From assembly GCF_945952095.1 (NCBI RefSeq), contig NZ_CAMFHL010000034.1, positions 1 to 43,789 of the forward strand: DNA of 43,789 bases, read 5' to 3'. Origin of the DNA: an uncultured Arsenicibacter sp. (GTDB lineage Bacteria > Bacteroidota > Bacteroidia > Cytophagales > Spirosomataceae). Below are positions 34,254 through 41,947 of this stretch, piece by piece. The first letter of the stretch is position 1. Each line of letters opens with the position of its first letter. The notes beneath the pieces were generated by a model. It ran no database searches. It was not told where the DNA came from and saw only the letters and a program-made list of their open reading frames with translations. The translations under genes and the position numbers were made by a program.

Positions 34254-35915
34254 ATGAGCTCATCCAGACGTAATTTTCTGCAAAAACTAGGGATTGGTGC
34301 CGCATCGGTCAGTGTGTCAACCACAGCCCTCGCCGGAGCAACCCCAAAAAATAAAGCGCCGAAAGCACCGGCAAATGATGGACAACTCCTGTTTGTAGGC
34401 GATAATGTTGCCATTGCCAATACTGAATATGGAAAAGTTCGCGGCTTTATCCTGAGGGGTGTTTACCAGTACCTTGGCATTCCCTATGGTGCCGATACCT
34501 CGGGGAAAAACCGCTTTATGCCTCCGCAGAAACCGGCCCCCTGGTCAGATGTAAAACCTGCCTTATGGTGGGGCAACACCGCGCCCCAGATCATGGAAAA
34601 GCGTTATGCAAACGTCTATGCTTCCTTTGTCGACCACTGGAACTACGATGATGTCTCGGAAGACTGCCTTAAAATCAACGTCTGGACACCGGCTGTTGAC
34701 AAACAAAAGCGGCCTGTAGTAGTCTGGTTGCATGGTGGCGGTTTTACCAACGGGAACGGCATCGAACAGGACGGTTATCACGGCGAAAATCTTGCACGGC
34801 TCGGTAATCTGGTGTTCTGTTCGCTGAATCACCGGCTGGGCCCGCTGGGGTATACCGATTTAAAAGCCGCAGGCGGGCATCCGGCTTCCGGCAATGTCGG
34901 AAATCTGGACATGGTGGCAGCGCTCGAATGGGTAAAAAACAACATTGCTAACTTTGGCGGCGACCCGAACAACGTGACAATCATCGGTCAGTCGGGCGGA
35001 GGAGCCAAGGTTACCACCCTGATGAACATGCCGTCTGCAAAAGGCCTGTTTCACAAAGCCGTTGCGTTGAGCGGCAGTTCGCTGGCCGGTGTCAATCAGG
35101 AATATGCGGAAAAATTAGGGAAGAAAGTAGTGGAAGAAGCCGGTCTGAAACCGGGAGAGATCGATAAATTACAGCAGATTCCGTGGCGGGAATACATTGA
35201 CATTGCCAATCGGGCGGTTGATAAAATGGCCGATGAAGCCAAAAAGCTGAATCTGGTACGCGGAGGATACTCGCCGGTCAGCGATGGCAACTACCTGGAT
35301 AATGGTCCGTTTTTTGCCGACAAAAATCACTTCTCGGCGGACACCCCGCTGATGATTTCCTCGACCTTCCATGAATTCCGCCCCAACCGGACCGACGCTA
35401 CCCTCGAATCGGTCACTCTCGATGAGGTAAAAGAAAAAATCAAACCACGTTTCGGGGATAAATCGGCGGAAATCGTGGCAGCCTTCGCCAAAAATTTCCC
35501 GAAAGCGCGTCCTGTCGAAATCTGGGCACTGATTCTCTCAAACCGGAAGAATGCCATTGCCACCGCCGACGCTAAAGCCTCGCAGCAGAAAGCACCCGTA
35601 TACCTGGCCTGGTTTGGCTGGCAGCCACCGCTCTTTGATGGCCGGATGCGCGCTTTCCACTGCGACGATATCTGTTTCTGGTTCTACAACACCGACCTTA
35701 TGCTGACGCATACAGGCGGCGGCGCCCGCCCTCGGGCCCTGTCGGCAAAAATGGCCAATTCGTTTATCAATTTTGCGAAGACCGGGAATCCCAACGGCGG
35801 CGGCTTACCGAACTGGAAGCCGTATTCGACCCAATACGGTGAAACAATGGTGCTTGATGATGTGCCGGTACTGGTTAATGATCCTGACCGTGAAGCCCGC
35901 AAATCGCTGGCGTAA
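34254..35915 (+). CDS. Type B carboxylesterase, Tat-exported
   Basis: A 553-residue alpha/beta hydrolase of the carboxylesterase type B family. A twin-arginine signal (SSSRRNFLQKLGIGAAS, ending near ALAGA) predicts export in folded form. Oxyanion segment VWLHGGGFTNGNG; nucleophile S247 in GQSGGGA; acid E374 in STFHEF; His H469 in AFHCDDICFWF, so the triad appears complete. Typical framing motifs GIPYG and EDCLKINVW are present. Family members hydrolyse esters including p-nitrobenzyl and plant-derived esters; the natural substrate is unknown. It follows the LRR-TPR gene after 230 bases with a terminator and operator-like repeats between, so it is likely separately regulated. Confidence 0.9.
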   Translation: MSSSRRNFLQKLGIGAASVSVSTTALAGATPKNKAPKAPANDGQLLFVGDNVAIANTEYGKVRGFILRGVYQYLGIPYGADTSGKNRFMPPQKPAPWSDVKPALWWGNTAPQIMEKRYANVYASFVDHWNYDDVSEDCLKINVWTPAVDKQKRPVVVWLHGGGFTNGNGIEQDGYHGENLARLGNLVFCSLNHRLGPLGYTDLKAAGGHPASGNVGNLDMVAALEWVKNNIANFGGDPNNVTIIGQSGGGAKVTTLMNMPSAKGLFHKAVALSGSSLAGVNQEYAEKLGKKVVEEAGLKPGEIDKLQQIPWREYIDIANRAVDKMADEAKKLNLVRGGYSPVSDGNYLDNGPFFADKNHFSADTPLMISSTFHEFRPNRTDATLESVTLDEVKEKIKPRFGDKSAEIVAAFAKNFPKARPVEIWALILSNRKNAIATADAKASQQKAPVYLAWFGWQPPLFDGRMRAFHCDDICFWFYNTDLMLTHTGGGARPRALSAKMANSFINFAKTGNPNGGGLPNWKPYSTQYGETMVLDDVPVLVNDPDREARKSLA

Positions 35916-36100
35916 ACCTGTCGCATTAGCTGATTCAGTCCCCATAAGCGTCTGTAGTGTACTCAGGAAACGGGTCCTGAGCAGCATGTTGAGAGGCTAT
36001 TGAACGTTTTCTACGCCAGAATCGCTGTGAATGATTTGCTTAATGGTAAGCCGGAGACCACACGAAAAGGTGGTACCAAATGAAAGATTGCCCGATTCAT

Positions 36101-36131
36101 ACGTGAATCCCTCTGTTCGGGGGATTCACGT
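36101..36131 (+). repeat. 11-bp perfect inverted repeat before the LytS promoter
   Basis: ACGTGAATCCC (36101-36111) is the exact reverse complement of GGGATTCACGT (36121-36131), with a 9-base loop. It touches the -7 box at 36132 and covers the expected -33 position. It could be an operator or a terminator for upstream transcription; the missing T-run favours an operator. Confidence 0.6.
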
Positions 36132-36139
36132 TATCTTTG
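36132..36139 (+). promoter_or_regulatory. -7 promoter element of the LytS/LytTR operon
   Basis: TATCTTTG matches TAnnTTTG exactly, 60 bases before ATG 36200. The predicted leader contains a second hairpin, GCAGCCGG (36145-36152) with CCGGCTGC (36165-36172), followed by a T-run at 36177-36181. Confidence 0.55.
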
Positions 36140-36199
36140 TCATTGCAGCCGGTCTTTTAACCGGCCGGCTGCCTGATTTTTCACGACTTGTCCGTTTAC

Positions 36200-37339
36200 A
36201 TGGAATTTGTTCCCAACTCCGGCAAACTATCTATTCCTCAGAAAATGCGGTTGGCGGCAAGTGTATTTGCCGTTTACTGGCCGCTACGCCTTTATTTCAA
36301 TATTGATCACTGGGAATGGAATTTTCTGCAGTATAAACAAATCTGGGTTATCTGGGCCATAGAAATCCCGCTTACAATTCTCTTTCTGGCGAGCTGGCTT
36401 GGATTTACGGAGTGGATTGAACGCCGGTTTCTCAAACGTCCGCTGCCTGATTTTCATATCGACGTAAAATGGCCCGTTCAGCTTCTCACACTGGTGGTTG
36501 CCGGAGCGCTGGCGATCATGTTTAATATCGGTTTTCACGCCTTGTTGCGTTCGACCAAAGCGTATCTGAGTGATAAAGACGTCAAGGCTGCCCCATTGAC
36601 CAAAAAAGACCCGCCTCAGCTTGAATTTTATAAGGAACTCGAAAGAAGCCGGCGGACCAAAGGCAATAACGGCCTTACCGTGCTGGCAATGCTGATGGCG
36701 TTCTACCTGTCGGCCAACCGGCGCGGGGCCCGTGAACTGGCTCAGCTTCGGATCAACGCCGAACAACTGAAACGGGAAGCCACACAAACGCAGTTTGCTG
36801 CGCTCCGGAACCAGATTAATCCTCATTTTTTGTTTAACAGCCTCAGCATCCTGACCTCCTTGGTGGATGTTGACCCTAAACTTTCGGTAAAGTTTATCAA
36901 GCAGCTTTCGAAGGTCTACCGGTATATTCTGGAACAGCAGGATGCCGAACGAATCAGTCTGAAAACGGAACTAACCTTTCTGGAATCATACAGCTTTCTG
37001 CTCAATATCCGGTTTGAAGGCAAGTTTCAGGTCGTCAATAACGTAGCGGTTCAGGATGCCGGCCGGTTTGCCATTGCGCCCTTAACACTCCAGCTGCTGG
37101 TTGAAAACGCAGTAAAACACAACCAGATGTCATCCGAAAATCCCCTGATTATTTCGATTGACACAGCACATGACTATCTGCTTGTCAGTAATCCGTTGCA
37201 ACGCCGGCCGCAGGTAGAAGAATCAACCGGTGTTGGTCTGGAGAATATCACCAACCGGTACCGGCTTCTGACCGATCGCCGGGTGTCGATCGGGGAAGAA
37301 GATAACTGTTTTGTCATCAAACTACCGCTGCTGACATGA
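36200..37339 (+). CDS. LytS-type sensor histidine kinase
   Basis: A 379-residue membrane kinase of the His_kinase (LytS/YehU) family. The start ATG 36200 is preferred to a TTG at 36188. The N-terminal 170 residues contain four hydrophobic segments (MRLAASVFAVYWPLRLYF; IWVIWAIEIPLTILFLASWLG; LLTLVVAGALAIMFNIGF; NNGLTVLAMLMAFYL), then a short coiled linker and the kinase motif LRNQINPHFLFNSLS with the phosphorylated His, ending with an HATPase (VENAVKHNQ; GVGLENITNRY). All motifs are intact. The stop overlaps the response-regulator gene by four bases (ATGA), a coupled two-component pair. The signal is unknown. Confidence 0.93.
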   Translation: MEFVPNSGKLSIPQKMRLAASVFAVYWPLRLYFNIDHWEWNFLQYKQIWVIWAIEIPLTILFLASWLGFTEWIERRFLKRPLPDFHIDVKWPVQLLTLVVAGALAIMFNIGFHALLRSTKAYLSDKDVKAAPLTKKDPPQLEFYKELERSRRTKGNNGLTVLAMLMAFYLSANRRGARELAQLRINAEQLKREATQTQFAALRNQINPHFLFNSLSILTSLVDVDPKLSVKFIKQLSKVYRYILEQQDAERISLKTELTFLESYSFLLNIRFEGKFQVVNNVAVQDAGRFAIAPLTLQLLVENAVKHNQMSSENPLIISIDTAHDYLLVSNPLQRRPQVEESTGVGLENITNRYRLLTDRRVSIGEEDNCFVIKLPLLT

Positions 37340-38118
37340 ACGTAGTCATTATTGAAGACGAAATGCTCACTGCGCGGCGGCTGGAGAAGTTGCTGACTAC
37401 GCTTGACCCGGCCATCCGCGTTATGACCAGGCTACAGTCTGTTGCCGGTGCTATTGCCTGGTTAGGCAGTCAGCCTGCCGATGCATTGCCGGACCTTATT
37501 TTCATGGATATTCACCTTGAAGATGACATAGCCTTCCGGATTATTGACGAGCTCAAACTCACCGTTCCGATCATCTTTACAACCGCCTACGACAATTATG
37601 CCATACAGGCTTTCAAAGCCAACAGCATCGACTATCTGCTCAAACCGGTTGATGAAGATGAATTGTCCACTGCCATTGACAAGTTCAGGCAGCTGCGTTT
37701 ACCGGCATCACGGCCGCCCGCACCTCAGCCGGACTATACCGCACTGATGAATTTATTACAAAAATCAACCCCTGCTGATTTTAAGGACCGCTTCATGGTG
37801 AGTCTGGGTCCCAAAATCAACAGCATTTCCACAACGGACATTGCCTATTTTTTTTACGAAGACCGGTCAACCTGGCTCACGACACACGAAGGACAGCGGT
37901 ACCCGATTGAGTACAGCCTCGACAAGTTAATTACTATGCTTGATCCAAAGCATTTTTTCCGGGTCAACCGTGCGTTTTTGGTTGCCCTGCCGGCCATCCG
38001 GAGTATAGTAACCTACTCTGCGTCTAAACTAAAACTCGAACTGAAACCGGCCGCCCGTGAAGACGTATTTGTAAGCGGCGACCGCATGACGGACTTTAAG
38101 GAATGGCTGGGAAAATGA
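37336..38118 (+). CDS. LytTR-family response regulator
   Basis: A 260-residue regulator with a receiver domain (1-122) and a LytTR DNA-binding domain (about 155-258). Acidic pocket IIEDE at 5-9, phosphorylated D58 in LIFMDIHL, Thr in IIFTTAYD and Lys in YLLKPVD are all present. The LytTR part shows DIAYFFYEDRSTWLTTHEG, KHFFRVNRAFLVAL and VFVSGDRMTDFKEWL. It is co-translated with the LytS-type kinase, and it should recognise imperfect direct repeats in target promoters. A natural target is its own promoter or the orphan LytTR gene 164 bases downstream; this is inference. Confidence 0.95.
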   Translation: MNVVIIEDEMLTARRLEKLLTTLDPAIRVMTRLQSVAGAIAWLGSQPADALPDLIFMDIHLEDDIAFRIIDELKLTVPIIFTTAYDNYAIQAFKANSIDYLLKPVDEDELSTAIDKFRQLRLPASRPPAPQPDYTALMNLLQKSTPADFKDRFMVSLGPKINSISTTDIAYFFYEDRSTWLTTHEGQRYPIEYSLDKLITMLDPKHFFRVNRAFLVALPAIRSIVTYSASKLKLELKPAAREDVFVSGDRMTDFKEWLGK

Positions 38119-38181
38119 GTTTTGCGTTCAGCCGTTGATTTTCGGCCTTTAGGCTCCATTTTCCGGCATTTAGCCACATTC

Positions 38182-38214
38182 TTTGGCGCATGTAGCGTAT
38201 AGATTGCAAATTTG
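38182..38214 (+). promoter_or_regulatory. Candidate promoter of the stand-alone LytTR gene
   Basis: TTTG (38182-38185), a 21-base spacer and CAAATTTG (38207-38214, seven of eight to TAnnTTTG) lie 68 bases before ATG 38283. This suggests the LytTR gene is transcribed separately from the two-component pair. Confidence 0.5.
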
Positions 38215-38282
38215 TTTACCTGCACAGTACCCGTGTTTGTGCAGATTGACACGTTTCCAGGTAACTATACTCAACCGCCTAC

Positions 38283-38630
38283 ATGCAAAGTATTCAGGTC
38301 CCATCCATAAAACAACGCTACCGTGAACTCCCTGTCTATTGTATTAAATACCTGACAGGTATGGAAAATTACAGCCGGATTTACTACATCTGGGGAAAAC
38401 ATGACATCAGTTCACGGACGCTGAAACACTATCATCAGGCATTACCCGGATTCATCCGCATCAGTAAATCGGTTTTGATTAATCCGGCATACTGCGATTT
38501 TAACCGCCTGCCCAATCAGAAAAACCTTGATTTATACATGGATGACGGCACCTGCTTCCAGATCAGCCGCCGGCGCTTTCAGCTCGTCGTACAACAATTA
38601 CAGGAAACCGTACCGGCTTCTGTTGCCTGA
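38283..38630 (+). CDS. Stand-alone LytTR DNA-binding protein
   Basis: A 115-residue protein made of a LytTR domain alone: IKYLTGMENYSRIYYIWGKH, TLKHYHQALPGFIRISKSVLINPAYC and FQISRRRFQLVVQQL. There is no receiver domain, membrane segment or kinase. Such short LytTR proteins are frequent in Bacteroidota; some act as regulators controlled by expression level or partner binding. It lies 164 bases after the LytTR response regulator and has its own candidate promoter, so it could be a downstream target or a modulator competing for the same sites. Confidence 0.88.
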   Translation: MQSIQVPSIKQRYRELPVYCIKYLTGMENYSRIYYIWGKHDISSRTLKHYHQALPGFIRISKSVLINPAYCDFNRLPNQKNLDLYMDDGTCFQISRRRFQLVVQQLQETVPASVA

Positions 38631-38846
38631 AAACGCGTTTTAAAGTGATTTTGCACAGGCTGCATATTGTGTACCGCTACGCATTATTTCCGTTCTCGCT
38701 TGCATTTATAGATTTTCATTCTCTACTTTGCCGGTAAACCATCCGGAGTTCAACTATTCCGGTAGCTAGTCAGCCCAGTGCTGACTAATTTTTGGCACCT
38801 AAAGTGCATATATTTTATAGACTTACAGTTCTAATACGCTACTACT

Positions 38847-39284
38847 ATGATATCAAAGAAGGCAAAATATGCGCTGAAGGCCATGAAAGTGCTGGCAGAG
38901 GAGTTTGGGAAAGGGCCGGTCCTGATTAGCTTAATATCTGAACGCGAAAACATCCCGAAGAAATTTCTGGAAACCATACTGCTTGAACTCCGGAATCAGG
39001 GGCTGCTACGGAGTCAGAAAGGCAAAGGGGGAGGCTATGCGCTGCGGCTTGATCCATCGGCGGTAAATCTGGCTCAGGTAATCCGGATAATTGACGGCCC
39101 GATCGCACCAACACCTTGTGTTTCAAAACACTTCTATGTTCGCTGTGATGACTGTGAAGATGAAGAAACGTGTTCTATCAGACCCATTATGGCACAGGTA
39201 CGGGATGCAAACCTTTCGGTTTACGAACAGCTGACTATCTCATCGCTCATTACAAAGCCGGATTCGGTGCATGCTCTTTATTAA
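38847..39284 (+). CDS. Rrf2-family transcriptional regulator, probable Fe-S or thiol sensor
   Basis: A 145-residue winged-helix regulator of the Rrf2 family. HTH: MISKKAKYALKAMKVLAEEF, IPKKFLETILLELRNQGLLRS, with the wing KGKGGGYALRL. The sensing region has Cys at 91, 100, 103 and 109 (PCVS, RCDDCEDEETC), the arrangement expected for an iron-sulphur cluster as in IscR/NsrR-like proteins or for thiol sensing. The C-terminal helix is complete. There is no neighbouring Fe-S assembly or cysteine gene, so the regulon is elsewhere. TATATTTT at 38809-38816 is a seven-of-eight -7 match, but no TTTG lies at the right distance. Confidence 0.92.
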   Translation: MISKKAKYALKAMKVLAEEFGKGPVLISLISERENIPKKFLETILLELRNQGLLRSQKGKGGGYALRLDPSAVNLAQVIRIIDGPIAPTPCVSKHFYVRCDDCEDEETCSIRPIMAQVRDANLSVYEQLTISSLITKPDSVHALY

Positions 39285-39345
39285 GGCAAACGGGAGTTTC
39301 ATGGTTAAGTTAATCAGCACAAGAACGGTCTTCAACGGGTGAGCT

Positions 39346-40545
39346 TTATTCCGGCATCTGGTCAAAATACGTTTTCTGCGTACGTTTCCGGGTATAAAAC
39401 TGGGTAGTTTCCATCGTTTCATGCCGCAGGTGCTGCTGTACATGTTCCAGGCTCACACCCGATTCCAGCAGGAGCTGACCGGCCGTATGCCGCAGACTGT
39501 GCGCTGACATTCCCTGCCGTTTCAGACCAAGGTTTTTCAGGTGTTTATCCACCACATAGCGGATCTGATGCGTTTTCAGATCCGGAAATAATGGGGACGT
39601 TGCCAGTTTGTTGTCCAGCGGCCAGTGTCCCGTTTCCTGTAAATACCGGATGACCATTGCCTGACAGGCCGCAAAAAATTTAATCGGTTTGCGGGTGTTT
39701 TTTCCTTTGCCGAGCACGTGAATCCGGTTACCGGTAAAGTCGAGATCACCGAGCCGCAACCGGGTCAGTTCAACAGTCCGCAATCCTTCCAGAGAGAGCA
39801 ACCCCAGCATTGCCCGGTCTCTGGCCGACTCCACAGAATCCAGCAGATCTTTTCGTTCAACCGCCTCCAGACTATCTTTGTAAAACGTCCGTTCAATGGC
39901 CAGGCCGCGGACATCGTTAATGTCGCGCAACCCGTGCACCTGTTCGTCGTTGAGATTGAGCGCTGCCCGTTTTCCGATACACCACAAGGCGAGCTGCTTT
40001 ACGGCTGACAGGTACAGATTGACCGTAAACGCCGAATAGTCAGCACTTTTCAACCAATCGACAAACTGATTCACCGTTATTCCGTTCAGCCCAGCCTGTT
40101 TACCGACCTCCCGTTCGGCATCCATAAATTGAAAAAAACTGTTCAGCGCTTTTGTGTACGTTACCTTTGACTGATCGCCCCGCAACCGTTTGGCATCAGT
40201 CATAAACCGAAGGATCAGGTCGTTGGCAGCGGGCGGAACCTTTGTTTCTTTCCGGTCAGCGGTGATCGCCGGTGAACCGAGCTGCTGGTAAAACAGGAGA
40301 AACTTACGGATGGGTGAAATCCGGTTGGGTGGCAGTTCAGCCGTGTAGCGGCCAAAACTGAATCCATCGATCAGGAACCCGTTGTCCAGACAATACAACA
40401 CATAGGCTTTGGCATGTCGCGGGTAATTGCTGCTTTTAGGCAGACCCGCCGCAAAATACTGTATAATCCGGCTGACCGTATAACCCGAAACCGCCTTCCC
40501 CACTGACTTCGCGCTTTCCTCTTTCCTGACGAGTCCTCTGCCCAT
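39346..40545 (-). CDS. Tyrosine recombinase / site-specific integrase
   Basis: A 399-residue complete tyrosine recombinase. An N-terminal arm domain (about 1-105) precedes a SAM-like core-binding domain (about 106-205; KVTYTKALNSFFQFMDA) and the catalytic domain. Catalytic residues are in place: R256 (LEGLRTVEL), K282 (LGKGKNTRK), H349-x-x-R352 (AHSLRHTAG), H375 (LRHETMETTQFY) and nucleophile Y384. The catalytic half resembles XerC/D-like recombinases; the long N-terminal region does not match the usual Xer length of about 300. No phage, conjugation or cassette genes are nearby, so this is an orphan recombinase. ATTTACGA repeats lie 45-85 bases before its start. Confidence 0.92.
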   Translation of the reverse strand: MGRGLVRKEESAKSVGKAVSGYTVSRIIQYFAAGLPKSSNYPRHAKAYVLYCLDNGFLIDGFSFGRYTAELPPNRISPIRKFLLFYQQLGSPAITADRKETKVPPAANDLILRFMTDAKRLRGDQSKVTYTKALNSFFQFMDAEREVGKQAGLNGITVNQFVDWLKSADYSAFTVNLYLSAVKQLALWCIGKRAALNLNDEQVHGLRDINDVRGLAIERTFYKDSLEAVERKDLLDSVESARDRAMLGLLSLEGLRTVELTRLRLGDLDFTGNRIHVLGKGKNTRKPIKFFAACQAMVIRYLQETGHWPLDNKLATSPLFPDLKTHQIRYVVDKHLKNLGLKRQGMSAHSLRHTAGQLLLESGVSLEHVQQHLRHETMETTQFYTRKRTQKTYFDQMPE

Positions 40546-40843
40546 GTAGTTGTTCTGTTTTGGAGCAATTTACACAGTTTTCACCATTTCTCGTAAATTA
40601 TGATTTACGAGACGGTGAATTATTTACGAAGACGTCTGTTTTCAGGGCAGCTGTTTCAGGCATTTCGGAGCCTTGCTTTTATGGACCTGATAACGTCAGT
40701 ATCCGGTTTGGCGTTGGCAGCATGAATCAGGTGCATCTGGACACAGCCGCTTAACCCCATGATCTGTGCACAGGACATTAAGGCTGCGCAGACTGATTTC
40801 CGGAATACGGATTCCTTCAGTTTCATAACGGTTACCGGTTTAC
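40546..40843. other. 298-base region without recognisable gene
   Basis: It holds the ATTTACGA repeats and short open frames on both strands. The best, 40826-40656 on the minus strand (56 codons), starts 18 bases after the membrane-fusion gene stop and has a hydrophobic start with SGC, loosely like a lipoprotein signal, but no family is recognised. An outer-membrane factor gene would be expected here and is absent. Confidence 0.4.
40591..40629. repeat. ATTTACGA repeats upstream of the recombinase gene
   Basis: TCGTAAAT (40591-40598) and ATTTACGA (40603-40610) form a perfect inverted repeat around TATG, and a third ATTTACGA lies at 40622-40629 in direct orientation. Short flanking matches extend it (CACC ahead and GGTG behind; ACG after both direct copies). 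Short inverted arms with a small spacer resemble tyrosine-recombinase core sites, but an operator for the recombinase gene is equally possible. Confidence 0.5.
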
Positions 40844-41947
40844 TCAACGAATCGCAATGCCTTCCTGAATATCGTCCCGGGCGTTGGTAATAATCCGGTC
40901 GTCTGGTTTCAGCTGCCCAAACACTTCGGTCATTTCGCCGGCAACGTTACCTTTACGGACCGGAACAAACTGCGTCTTACCGTTTTCGACACGGATAACA
41001 TACTGGCGTTCAGTAGAGGTAACAATGGCCGTTTTCGGAACGGTTAACGCGCCGGGCGTGCTACCCGTTGGCAGAATAAGCTCAGCGAACATGCCCGGCC
41101 GAAGCGCGCGGTTGGGATTAGGCACATCAATTTCAACGGTTTCCGAACGGAACTGCTCGTTCAGGCTTCCCCCGCGACGGCTTATTTTGCCGGTAAACTC
41201 ACGGCCCGGCATCGCAGCAAGTGTAAACTGCACAGTCGTTCCTTCGCGCAGATTGTACGCTTCCGGAACATCGGCCACCAGACGCAGGCGGTTTTGCTGT
41301 TTTAGAATCAGCATCGGGCGGTCCATTTTCGCGCCGGAACCGACCAGTGCCCCGGGGTGCACGTTCCGCTCCGTGATCATACCGTCAAACGGCGCACGGA
41401 CGGTCAGGTAATCCCTTAATTTTGCCAGCGCTCTGATATTGGCCCGTTCGCCCAGAACCGAAGCGGAATCGGCCCGCATTCTGGCCTGGGCCGTTTCAAG
41501 GTCAAGGGCCGATACCGAACCAGGCACCCGGTTACTGGCCACTAAGCGCCGGTAATGCTCCTTACTGGCGGTCAGCATGGCCTCGGCCTTCAGCACCTGC
41601 GAGCGCGCCGCCACCAGCCGTTCCTCGGTTTCGGGGGCGTCCAGCACCATCAGCACCTGCCCCTGCCGGACCATGGAGCCACGGTCGACAAGTACCTTTT
41701 CGACAAAGCCGCTTGCCCGCGGGTAGATTTCTACTTCCTGATAGGCTTTCAGTTCACCCGGCAGCTGAACCGTCGGGCTGAGTTGCTCCTTTGACACCGT
41801 TCCGACAGTTAACGAACTCCCGGTCTGTGCTTCTGTTTGTGCCTTTTTGCGCTTAGTACGCGGTTTTTCGTCGGTTGACGAACAATTCTGGAACAAGACG
41901 CCCATGCCGATCAGCAGCAGGACGCCATTAATTCTGATGTTTTTCAT
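40844..41947 (-). CDS. RND periplasmic adaptor (membrane-fusion lipoprotein)
   Basis: A 367-residue adaptor linking an RND permease to an outer-membrane channel. Start ATG 41947 is chosen because it gives a lipoprotein signal (lipobox LFQNC, Cys22) and overlaps the permease stop by 20 bases; the longer frame to 42118 runs inside the permease gene. Visible parts: barrel-sandwich half 1 (QEVEIYPRASGFVEKVLVDR), an alpha-helical hairpin (about 105-170), half 2 (LTVRAPFDGMITERNVHPGALVG), beta-barrel and membrane-proximal domain (TAIVTSTERQYVIRVENGKT). Length is normal. Gene order permease-then-adaptor is the reverse of common acrAB operons. Confidence 0.93.
   Translation of the reverse strand: MKNIRINGVLLLIGMGVLFQNCSSTDEKPRTKRKKAQTEAQTGSSLTVGTVSKEQLSPTVQLPGELKAYQEVEIYPRASGFVEKVLVDRGSMVRQGQVLMVLDAPETEERLVAARSQVLKAEAMLTASKEHYRRLVASNRVPGSVSALDLETAQARMRADSASVLGERANIRALAKLRDYLTVRAPFDGMITERNVHPGALVGSGAKMDRPMLILKQQNRLRLVADVPEAYNLREGTTVQFTLAAMPGREFTGKISRRGGSLNEQFRSETVEIDVPNPNRALRPGMFAELILPTGSTPGALTVPKTAIVTSTERQYVIRVENGKTQFVPVRKGNVAGEMTEVFGQLKPDDRIITNARDDIQEGIAIR

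Noticed and set aside
39346..40545. Integrative element or prophage around the recombinase
   Set aside because: No tRNA target, phage, relaxase or cargo genes flank it, and neighbouring genes are ordinary regulators and efflux genes.
40656..40826. 56-codon lipoprotein-like ORF after the adaptor gene
   Set aside because: The hydrophobic start and SGC are suggestive but there is no recognisable family and no positive sign of translation; described only as part of the gene-free region.
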